Shown one piece after another: positions 1 through 5,659 of a DNA stretch of 6,836 nt. The translations under genes and the position numbers were made by a program. Position 1 is the stretch's first letter, and each line of letters begins with the position of its first letter. Source of the DNA: a bacterium (GTDB lineage: Bacteria; Patescibacteriota; Minisyncoccia; Minisyncoccales; CG1-02-41-26). The notes under the pieces were generated by a model. It ran no database searches and was not told the origin of the DNA. It was given only the letters and a program-made list of their open reading frames with translations. Location: contig JAGYMG010000031.1 of NCBI GenBank assembly GCA_018400675.1, positions 1 through 6,836 on the forward strand. The letters run 5' to 3'.

Positions 1-41
1 TTCCTTTGTTCAATTCTGTCTTCAAAAGATCCTGAATCTTT

Positions 42-485
42 CTAGTTAATGAAAACAACCGTATCCCCTGTTCTCAGCTTTAAGGCACTAGCCAAACCGG
101 CCTTTATTTCTAAGACACTAATGGCTTGAGGAGATTCATAGAGCTGACAATTATCTTTACAGGGAGGAAGGCTCTCTTCTATCCCCACAATTGTTTTATT
201 TTTATTTATCCAAATAAGGTCTATAGGGAAATTCATGTTTTTCATCCAAAAAGAACGGACAGCTTCTTCCTCATAGATAAATAACATGCCAGCTTGCTCG
301 TCCAGGCTTTCTCTCTCCATTAAGCCTTGTCTTTTTTCCTCATTGCTGATAGCTGATTCAACCTCAAAGCAATTATCATTAATACAGACTTTTTTTATAT
401 CGCTTCCTTGATTCATAAAAAAAACAATAAAGAGAAGAATAAATAAGCTCAAGATCAGCAAATAGATTTTAATATTTTTTTCCAA
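42..485 (-). CDS. DUF192 family protein, N-terminally membrane-anchored
   Basis: The 147-residue product has one hydrophobic N-terminal segment (about residues 6-24) followed by a DUF192 domain (about 30-147). Family hallmarks are visible: RQGLMER (52-58), GMLF (66-69), FWMKNMNFPIDL (79-90), a PC...C segment with Cys109 and Cys113, and VLEIKAG (124-130). A second cysteine pair, Cys34 and Cys39, lies just after the anchor. The domain should sit outside the membrane; DUF192 is a small beta-rich domain of unresolved biochemical function, so none is assigned. The start is TTG at 485-483: an in-frame TGA lies four codons upstream, and the first ATG (codon 24) would delete the membrane segment. An AGAGG sits only 2 bases before the TTG, which is unusually close. 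The gene begins 25 bases after the DUF1460 gene and is probably last in that operon. The stop is TAG. Family call is firm; start is fairly firm. Confidence 0.9.
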   Translation of the reverse strand: MEKNIKIYLLILSLFILLFIVFFMNQGSDIKKVCINDNCFEVESAISNEEKRQGLMERESLDEQAGMLFIYEEEAVRSFWMKNMNFPIDLIWINKNKTIVGIEESLPPCKDNCQLYESPQAISVLEIKAGLASALKLRTGDTVVFIN

Positions 486-510
486 TGCCTCTAATCAGAT
501 TTTATTTTTA

Positions 511-1461
511 TCACTCATATAGCTCAAAAAGAATAATACCATCAAAGCGGGCATTGCCCTCTTTATTAAAATAATAGTCGAAAAAGTTCTCGGACACCAC
601 CTTGCCTTTTGCTGAGCTTGCATGGACCAGTAATGCTCTATCAAATAAAAAGGCTTCGTGTCTGACATCAAGCCCTATTGTTCCATCGTCCTCTTTCAGG
701 AAAGCAATATTTACTGCGGTTGGTAATTTACTAAAAAGTTCTTTATTTATATCTTCACTCGCTATGTATTGAATCGTTATTTCTTTTTGCCAATTGATAT
801 CTATTAACCTCTCCCCTGCCCTTGCTTTGTTTAAGACGACACTTTTGGTTTTAGTCTTTGTTTCTCCTACTGCTTCAGTGATATCTTCAAAATAAGGAAG
901 GCTGTTGTTCCTATCGGTCGTGAAATGAAAACGATTCTCGAAGCTTATATTATCACTAGAATGGTAATTTAAAGCCTTTATCCTTTCTTCGGCTTCGTCT
1001 ATAGTATGAGAGTGGAGCAAGGATAGGTTGGTTAAGACAAAAACAGTACAATCAGTAATGTCTAGTCTAAAGATCGGGTCTTTATCTCTACCTGCTCCTT
1101 CTCCTAGACAACCTAGTTGATAGGGCGTGCCAAGCCGGAGGATAGCAAGAGACTTTAATCTCTCAAGAGGGTCAGGAAATCGCTCTAATAATTGAGATAA
1201 AACTAAATTGGTTTCTGCTTCTGATAACTTATATAATTTTTCTTGATTATTTAACCATTGCCAATTATCTTCGATCCCTTTGTTCTCTTCAGCCTCTTTA
1301 TTCTCTGCAGTCTCTCCTGTTTCTTCTTCTCTGTCTTTTCCACCAAAACCTTGCTCTTCTTTTATTTCTTTCTCCGGAGAGATGTTTAAAAAATAAAATG
1401 CAGCTCCTAATATAAAGGCAGCAATAACTATAATAATTATAATCTGAAATATTTTATTCAT
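511..1461 (-). CDS. Membrane-tethered DUF1460 (NlpC/P60-like) putative amidase or peptidase
   Basis: The 316-residue product has an N-terminal membrane helix (about 5-26), a low-complexity Glu/Lys-rich linker (about 29-65) and a C-terminal domain (about 78-316) resembling DUF1460, annotated as N-acetylmuramoyl-L-alanine amidase-like. Supporting motifs are LRLGTPYQLGCLGEG (108-122), DCTVFVLTNLSLL (137-149) with candidate nucleophile Cys138, RFHF (177-180), RHEAFLF (267-273) and LLVHASS (277-283), then a DYY...FDGIILFEL ending. Cys138, His268 and His280 fit the Cys-His-His arrangement of NlpC/P60 cysteine peptidases, in which the two histidines are also about 12 residues apart. The likely substrate is peptidoglycan or a related peptide outside the membrane; that is inferred from the fold. 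Family members usually have DCTTFVE, while this protein has Val and Leu at two of those positions. No Shine-Dalgarno site is visible before the ATG, which lies 16 bases after the 96-residue membrane protein gene, so coupled translation is plausible. The stop is TGA followed at once by TAA. Confidence 0.8.
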   Translation of the reverse strand: MNKIFQIIIIIVIAAFILGAAFYFLNISPEKEIKEEQGFGGKDREEETGETAENKEAEENKGIEDNWQWLNNQEKLYKLSEAETNLVLSQLLERFPDPLERLKSLAILRLGTPYQLGCLGEGAGRDKDPIFRLDITDCTVFVLTNLSLLHSHTIDEAEERIKALNYHSSDNISFENRFHFTTDRNNSLPYFEDITEAVGETKTKTKSVVLNKARAGERLIDINWQKEITIQYIASEDINKELFSKLPTAVNIAFLKEDDGTIGLDVRHEAFLFDRALLVHASSAKGKVVSENFFDYYFNKEGNARFDGIILFELYE

Positions 1462-1477
1462 TATCTATGCGCTGCTT

Positions 1478-1768
1478 TTAGTATTTAGTTTTTTTTCCCA
1501 AAGAAAGAACAAAAAAGATATAAAATATTGGAGCTAAAATCATCCCTACCCAAAAACCGATGAATCCAGTAGCTTCATAACCTACCATTCCGTTCAACTC
1601 AAAAGAATTATGGCATCCTGTATCACCACAAGACATAGGAATAAAAGTTGTTGCGATAAGGCCTAAGAATAGACCACCAATCGCACCTATTAAAGCAGAA
1701 AGAGGGATTGTAACAATTAAAAAGAGTAACTTCTTTGGTTTTGATAGCTTATGATAAAATTGAAACAT
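1478..1768 (-). CDS. Small two-helix membrane protein, unknown function
   Basis: I do not recognise this 96-residue protein. It has two hydrophobic segments, about residues 14-43 (rich in Gly, Leu and Ile) and 66-90, separated by a polar loop of about 22 residues. Lysines at the N-terminus (K7, K10, K12, K13) and C-terminus (KKTK, 92-95) predict both ends in the cytoplasm and the loop outside. The loop holds a CGDTGC motif (Cys47, Cys52) that could form a disulfide or bind a metal, then NGMVGYEATG leading into the second helix. It lies between the serpin gene (41 bases upstream) and the DUF1460 gene (16 bases downstream), and I take it as part of that operon. No Shine-Dalgarno site is visible before the ATG. 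Clear membrane topology and tight spacing support a real gene; no function can be assigned. Confidence 0.75.
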   Translation of the reverse strand: MFQFYHKLSKPKKLLFLIVTIPLSALIGAIGGLFLGLIATTFIPMSCGDTGCHNSFELNGMVGYEATGFIGFWVGMILAPIFYIFFVLSLGKKTKY

Positions 1769-1809
1769 ATTTTTGGTTTAAGTTTCCACTAACGTTTAAC
1801 AACATCTTT

Positions 1810-3069
1810 TTATTCTGTAGGATTTGTTACTCTTCCCAAGAATAAAATGTTACCGCTGTCTTTTTCCTGGATGATAAATATAAAAGGATGATCTGCTCTG
1901 AACACATTCATAGGTGCCATAGATAACTCCATCACAACAGCGGTGGCTGCCGCTGCTTCTGTCCCCTCTTCGTCCACATTAACATAGGCTTGGTGAATGA
2001 CCTCGCTGATAAATAAATCTTTGCGACCGGTTATGCCTGAAAAATCAGCATCACCCAAGAAAGCGGTTGGCATACCCAAGTCACTCAAGACATTACTCAT
2101 AAAATACTTTGTATCAAACTCAAACGGAGGTAGAGAGACAGAGCTTAATTCAGTTGGTCGCATTTGAGATTTATATTCTTCTATTTTTTCTGCTGTTAAA
2201 GCGGGCTCTATTGCTTCAAGACTTTCTTCGGGCAGCAGAATCAGCATGGATATTTTATCACCCTTGTAGGGTAATTCTAATATTTGGAGACCCTCTGTTC
2301 GAGCGTAATTAAGGTCTACATCTTCAGGGTTCATATGCATCATGGGAGTTTTTACGGTTTCAGTATCCGAAATCCTAAAAATCCCTTCTCTAGTATCATC
2401 TTCATCAAACTGCCACTGCCAGGTCCCTTTGAAATAGATAGCATTAGTCAGAACCAGTCTGGTCATATCGTTTAAACATCCGGCTGGAATCAAATCCTCG
2501 ATCTTTCCATTGGTTTGTTCTTCTATAAAACTATTAATAGTTTGTCTTGATTGTTCAACTGCGCTGACAAAATCCAGAAGAGCCGCTTTTCCGCCATAAT
2601 AATTTTCTACTCTTTCTATATATTCTTCCAGCAAAGGAAAATCGTGTTGTATCCATAAGGCATTACCTGTTTTTAATTCATGTTCTTTATTCTCTTCGTT
2701 TATTTCATTATAGATAGCGGCAAAATTAGGTCTTAGAATATTAGTCTCTGGAAAATGAAAAACAGATTGTATTTCTTCAGCTGTTTCTCCTTTTGCTCCT
2801 TCATAGGTCATAGCCAAGGCGGCCGAGATGCTATAGGGCGAATAAAAGATATTCCCCTCCTCATTCTTACTCAATTGCTTGTAGAGGTCAAAAGCAAATT
2901 GATTATTTGCTTCTACTACTGTTTCTTGTCCTTCTTCCGTCGCTCCTGTTTCGTCTACTACAGGCGGCTCTGTAGGTTCATAAGGGAAAAGAAAAAGGAC
3001 TACCGTAGCTGTGACTACACCTGCTAATAGGATAAGAATTAATGTAGCTACAAGAACTTTCTTAGTCAT
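1810..3069 (-). CDS. Serpin family protein (serine/cysteine protease inhibitor), membrane-anchored
   Basis: The 419-residue product has an N-terminal membrane helix (about 5-28), a Pro/Glu-rich linker (about 30-53) and a complete serpin domain (about 54-419). Landmarks include NIFYSPYSIS (73-82), LTNAIYFKGTW (207-217), the shutter-to-RCL approach around FDTKYFMSNVL (318-328), and FRADHPFIFII (390-400), which matches the classic serpin signature pattern. The reactive-centre loop hinge EEGTEAAAAT (367-376) meets the inhibitory consensus: Gly at P15, Thr at P14, Ala at P12-P9, Thr at P8. Counting from P15 puts P1 at Ser383 and P1' at Met384, but the loop is one residue longer than in alpha-1-antitrypsin, so P1 could be Met384. 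A serpin traps a protease irreversibly when its loop is cleaved; this one should act on the outer face of the cytoplasmic membrane. It has a promoter with an extended -10 but no Shine-Dalgarno site, and appears to lead the operon with the membrane protein, DUF1460 and DUF192 genes. The target protease is unknown. Confidence 0.96.
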   Translation of the reverse strand: MTKKVLVATLILILLAGVVTATVVLFLFPYEPTEPPVVDETGATEEGQETVVEANNQFAFDLYKQLSKNEEGNIFYSPYSISAALAMTYEGAKGETAEEIQSVFHFPETNILRPNFAAIYNEINEENKEHELKTGNALWIQHDFPLLEEYIERVENYYGGKAALLDFVSAVEQSRQTINSFIEEQTNGKIEDLIPAGCLNDMTRLVLTNAIYFKGTWQWQFDEDDTREGIFRISDTETVKTPMMHMNPEDVDLNYARTEGLQILELPYKGDKISMLILLPEESLEAIEPALTAEKIEEYKSQMRPTELSSVSLPPFEFDTKYFMSNVLSDLGMPTAFLGDADFSGITGRKDLFISEVIHQAYVNVDEEGTEAAAATAVVMELSMAPMNVFRADHPFIFIIQEKDSGNILFLGRVTNPTE

Positions 3070-3095
3070 GTTTATATTGTTTTATTTATATTTCT

Positions 3096-3104
3096 ATTAT
3101 ATCA
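3096..3104 (-). promoter_or_regulatory. Extended -10 promoter of the serpin operon
   Basis: On the minus strand this reads TGATATAAT, a perfect TATAAT (3096-3101) with the TGn extension. No good -35 hexamer is seen 16-18 bases upstream, which extended -10 promoters tolerate. Transcription would start near 3089, giving a leader of about 20 bases that is A/T-rich and without a Shine-Dalgarno site. It lies between the terminator of the upstream lipoprotein gene and the serpin ATG, as expected for an independent transcription unit. Confidence 0.6.
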
Positions 3105-3152
3105 GATTCTGGCCGCAAGATCCTATTTTTTTAAGCAAGTGTTTTTGAATTA

Positions 3153-3190
3153 GCCTAATAAAAAAGAGAGTATTTTTTTACTCTCTTTTT
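3153..3190 (-). terminator. Intrinsic terminator after the lipoprotein gene
   Basis: A perfect 12-bp inverted repeat (arms 3161-3172 and 3179-3190) encloses a 6-base loop. Its core is GAGAGTA/TACTCTC, flanked by A:U pairs, and on the minus strand it ends in a run of six T's. The hairpin overlaps the TAA stop of the lipoprotein gene (3189-3191). It would stop transcription before the serpin promoter. The structure is nearly symmetric and could also work on the plus strand, where no gene needs it. Confidence 0.75.
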
Positions 3191-3677
3191 AATTGATTCC
3201 ATATTCTTGTCTTACTCTAAGAAAAATACCCAGCTGGTTTATATATTCTTCTCCTAATCTGTCTAGTTCTTTTTGTACTGTCTCTCCGTCTCCGTCCCCT
3301 TTCATGTCAGCGATAATAATATATGTCATATCAAGATATTGGAAGGCTTTTTTAATATCTTCTGAAGAGATTCTCACATTTTTAAATTCTGCCTGACCTG
3401 TTTTTATTCTTCCGGCTAAACATTCTACCTGTAATCTGACTGCTATTTTCTTAGCCTTTAGAAGGTTTGGATCATCTTTGTCAATTTTCATAGCAAAGAT
3501 ATAATTCCAGAATTCAACAGCAAAGAGATAATTTATCCCTTCTGCCCCGTCAAACAAAGCCGACCATTTATTACTCACTTTATCATCCACTCCTTGATTT
3601 TTCTCTTGCTGGTTTCCGCAAGAACATAAAGCAACAACAATCAGTAGGACTAAGAGAAATAAAGCCAATCTTTTCAT
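3189..3677 (-). CDS. Small predicted lipoprotein, unknown function
   Basis: The 162-residue product starts with a lipoprotein signal peptide: KR, a hydrophobic stretch (5-17) and a lipobox LCSC-G in which Cys20 would be lipidated after cleavage. A short polar linker (about 21-36) follows, then a mostly helical domain. An aromatic-rich patch lies at about 46-60 (NYLFAVEFWNYIFAMK), followed by charged amphipathic stretches to the C-terminus. I do not recognise the domain. It is probably membrane-tethered on the outer side of the cytoplasmic membrane. The gene has the best expression signals in the window: a near-consensus promoter, a strong Shine-Dalgarno site six bases from the ATG, and its own terminator, so it is likely a single-gene unit between the DUF2207 gene and the serpin operon. 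Confidence 0.8.
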   Translation of the reverse strand: MKRLALFLLVLLIVVALCSCGNQQEKNQGVDDKVSNKWSALFDGAEGINYLFAVEFWNYIFAMKIDKDDPNLLKAKKIAVRLQVECLAGRIKTGQAEFKNVRISSEDIKKAFQYLDMTYIIIADMKGDGDGETVQKELDRLGEEYINQLGIFLRVRQEYGIN

Positions 3678-3683
3678 TCCCTT

Positions 3684-3690
3684 CTCCTTT
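3684..3690 (-). promoter_or_regulatory. Shine-Dalgarno site of the lipoprotein gene
   Basis: The minus strand reads AAAGGAG, followed by six bases and the ATG at 3677. It is the only strong Shine-Dalgarno site seen in the window and fixes the lipoprotein start. Confidence 0.8.
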
Positions 3691-3712
3691 CATTATTAAA
3701 TTATTAAAAACA

Positions 3713-3734
3713 CCTTAATTATACAATATTAAGG
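3713..3734. repeat. Inverted repeat over the lipoprotein gene -10 box
   Basis: Seven-base arms CCTTAAT (3713-3719) and ATTAAGG (3728-3734) are perfect inverted complements separated by eight bases. The dyad covers the whole -10 box of the lipoprotein promoter, as an operator might. On the minus strand it is followed by TGTTTTT, so it could instead be a weak terminator for the DUF2207 gene. The stem is AT-rich, and neither role is established. Confidence 0.4.
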
Positions 3735-3745
3735 CTGAAAGTCAA
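3718..3745 (-). promoter_or_regulatory. Sigma70-type promoter of the lipoprotein gene
   Basis: On the minus strand, TTGACT (3740-3745, five of six matches to TTGACA) is followed by a 16-base spacer and a perfect TATAAT (3718-3723). Transcription would start near 3711, leaving a leader of about 34 bases that contains the Shine-Dalgarno site. A dyad (3713-3734) is centred on the edge of the -10 box. Confidence 0.7.
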
Positions 3746-3774
3746 ATAAGAGGATAGACTAATTAAGTATTCTT

Positions 3775-5535
3775 TTACCAGCTGCCGCCTCCGCCACCGC
3801 CGAAACCGCCGCCAGCAAATCCTCCTCCGCCGCTGCCGCTGCCTCCTGGAGCAGCAGCAATGACTGAAGATAAGGAACGTGAGAAATTATCTATATTATT
3901 AGTAAAACGATAGGGATTAAAAGCAGCTGCTCCTACATACCAGGTAGGTTCGGGAGGTTTAATGTCCATGTCTTCCATGGCCTTAGCCAGTTTTTTAGTC
4001 ACCCCAAAGACAATTGCATAAGGAAGAACTTCCATAAAAATGTTCTCTTTTTCAAAGAAAGGCTGTCTGTATTTCTCTGTTCCACTAACAAATAGTTTAT
4101 AACCCCTAGCCTTACGATAGGCTTCTCTGCCTAAGGCGGTTTTTCGGGGCATAAAAAAGGAAACAATCATAAATAATATCCCAGAGATAATAAGCCCTAA
4201 GCTAAATCCCAATAAGAGAGAATTAAGAATGCTAACAGTAATAAAGAAACATAGAAAAGCAAAAATAGTTAGAACAGTAGCTATAAGGAGATATTTCTTT
4301 CGTACAAGATCAGGATTTCCGTTAAATAGTTTCTTGCCGGCAATTTCTTTATATAGTTCTTTCTTTACTTTTTTCAGAGATTTATAAAACTCATTTTTCA
4401 ATTCTGAAAGCTTGATTTCTCCTTTCTCAAAGAATAACTCGTCAAGCAGTTTTTTCTCATAGTCCAACAACCCTTCTCTCGGGTTTTTCTTTTTAGTAAG
4501 CAGGTAATCCGTTGTCCCAAATATCCATTTCTTAGGCACCTCTTTGATAGTTAGATAACCTCTGACTGCTAAATCAACTATTGTTGCTGAGACATCCAGG
4601 GTATCTGCCCGTTCGTCCATAATCACCCCTATTTCAGCTGGTCTGAGGCCTAAGGGTGGTTCGTATTCTGCTCCTATTGTTTCATAAGCGCCCAGAGGCA
4701 TAACTTTTTCTTTCTGGTTGGGGTCATGGAGACTCTTTCTTTGATAATAATAGTCACGGCCCTTGAGCCACCAGAGTCTTAAGACAAGAAATATCCCAAT
4801 GGCCAGAACTGAAAGAAAACTAATTAAAGTGACCGGGGTATAAAAAATTTCAGCAAATGTTTTTGGTGGGTCAACAGTTAAGATAGGTACCATCCCTTTC
4901 TCATATCCTAAGGCTATAGTTAGGCCTTCTCCGGGTAAAAGCCTTCTTGGTGAGCTAAACTTGATTGTCTTATCATTTATTCTATCTATTAAGCAGGAAT
5001 CGGTTGCCTTATATATTCCAATATAGCAGGCGCTCTGGACTATCCCCTCTTGGGGCAACCTGATAGTGGCTGAGGACTCTTCAATAGGCACCAGCCAATC
5101 ATTGCCAGTAATATTCCAGTATAATTCATCATATCCTTGAAAAGCCATTAAGGCTCCCGATACTGAATATCGTATTAAATATTTTTGAGAACCGGAAACG
5201 GTTTTATCGGGATGACCTATCCTTATCCTGAGATTTGCTTTATTATCCTCTACCGTGTAAGCAATGCTGGTTGTTCCGTCAGTCACATCATTTACTTTAA
5301 TCTTTGTATATATCTTATCTCCTTCAGGCAATTGATAAACATAGGGGATATCCCTGTAGATGCCATGTCGTGGTTGGTAAAAGAAAACGTCAATACTTTC
5401 TTCAACCGTTATTTTCCCGTCTGGCTGAATAACTATATCGCTTTTAAAATTATTAATAATAAAATCGCCACTAGCCCTGCTGAGCTGTGGCACTAATATA
5501 GCTAGCAGTATTATAAAAAATATTATTTTCTTCAT
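3775..5535 (-). CDS. DUF2207 domain-containing membrane protein
   Basis: The 586-residue product has a signal peptide (about 1-22, cleavage near SRAS-GD) and an extracytoplasmic DUF2207 domain (about 24-220) with HGIYRDIP (57-64) and ELYWNITGNDW (137-147). One membrane helix follows (about 231-255), then a cytoplasmic region with YEPPLGLRPAEIGVIMDERAD (291-311) and ATIVDLAVRGYLTI (317-330), two closely spaced helices (about 415-435 and 440-462), and a conserved stretch ALGREAYRKARGYKLFV (467-483) with LPYAIVFGV (504-512). The C-terminus (564-586) is almost all Gly and Ser and ends in Ser-Trp, a tail common in this family. The architecture is complete and full-length. Function is unknown in the family, so only a membrane location is claimed. 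A weak GAAAG lies about seven bases before the ATG, and a candidate promoter is at 5551-5579. It diverges from the oxidoreductase gene at 5660. Confidence 0.93.
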   Translation of the reverse strand: MKKIIFFIILLAILVPQLSRASGDFIINNFKSDIVIQPDGKITVEESIDVFFYQPRHGIYRDIPYVYQLPEGDKIYTKIKVNDVTDGTTSIAYTVEDNKANLRIRIGHPDKTVSGSQKYLIRYSVSGALMAFQGYDELYWNITGNDWLVPIEESSATIRLPQEGIVQSACYIGIYKATDSCLIDRINDKTIKFSSPRRLLPGEGLTIALGYEKGMVPILTVDPPKTFAEIFYTPVTLISFLSVLAIGIFLVLRLWWLKGRDYYYQRKSLHDPNQKEKVMPLGAYETIGAEYEPPLGLRPAEIGVIMDERADTLDVSATIVDLAVRGYLTIKEVPKKWIFGTTDYLLTKKKNPREGLLDYEKKLLDELFFEKGEIKLSELKNEFYKSLKKVKKELYKEIAGKKLFNGNPDLVRKKYLLIATVLTIFAFLCFFITVSILNSLLLGFSLGLIISGILFMIVSFFMPRKTALGREAYRKARGYKLFVSGTEKYRQPFFEKENIFMEVLPYAIVFGVTKKLAKAMEDMDIKPPEPTWYVGAAAFNPYRFTNNIDNFSRSLSSVIAAAPGGSGSGGGGFAGGGFGGGGGGSW

Positions 5536-5550
5536 ATATATCTTTCTTTT

Positions 5551-5579
5551 AGGATAATCTCTTCTAGAAAAAACTTCAA
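5551..5579 (-). promoter_or_regulatory. Candidate promoter of the DUF2207 gene
   Basis: On the minus strand, TTGAAG (5574-5579, four of six) is followed by exactly 17 bases and TATCCT (5551-5556, four of six). Transcription would begin near 5544, leaving a leader of only about nine bases. Spacing is ideal but both boxes are imperfect, so this is tentative. Confidence 0.4.
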
Positions 5580-5591
5580 TCGCTTGCTCGG

Positions 5592-5619
5592 TTGTGATCT
5601 TTACTCTTTCTTCTAATAT
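5592..5619 (+). promoter_or_regulatory. Weak candidate promoter of the oxidoreductase gene
   Basis: TTGTGA (5592-5597) is followed after 16 bases by TAATAT (5614-5619). Each box matches its consensus at four of six positions. It lies in the 124-base divergent spacer (5536-5659), about 40 bases before the plus-strand ATG. In AT-rich DNA such matches arise easily, so this is only a candidate. No clear Shine-Dalgarno site precedes the ATG. Confidence 0.25.
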
Positions 5620-5659
5620 TCTATTTGTATTTTTTTCAGAATAAATGTATTTTTGAAGA

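Noticed and set aside
25..41. Hairpin AAAGAT-N5-ATCTTT just after the DUF192 stop, a possible operon terminator
   Set aside because: The stem is six AT-rich pairs with only four T's after it on the minus strand, too weak to call with the rest of the downstream region cut off.
511..513. TGA as a possible glycine codon (Gracilibacteria-type code)
   Set aside because: The TGA is followed directly by TAA so it is not decisive alone, but no in-frame TGA occurs inside any of the seven genes and glycines use GGN codons.
1769..1809. Possible promoter or terminator in the 41-base gap after the serpin gene
   Set aside because: It holds only a short direct repeat of TTAAAC; no stable hairpin with a T-run and no paired -35/-10 boxes are seen.
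2109..3027. Three plus-strand open frames (2109-2312, 2284-2475, 2755-3027) opposite the serpin gene
   Set aside because: They lie wholly inside the well-supported serpin coding sequence, show no family motifs and have compositions typical of antisense reading.
3193..3396. Plus-strand open frame opposite the lipoprotein gene
   Set aside because: It is antisense to a gene with promoter, Shine-Dalgarno site and lipobox, and its Ser-rich translation has no recognisable domain.
5185..5496. Plus-strand open frame of 103 residues opposite the DUF2207 gene
   Set aside because: It overlaps conserved DUF2207 sequence completely and shows no motif of its own.
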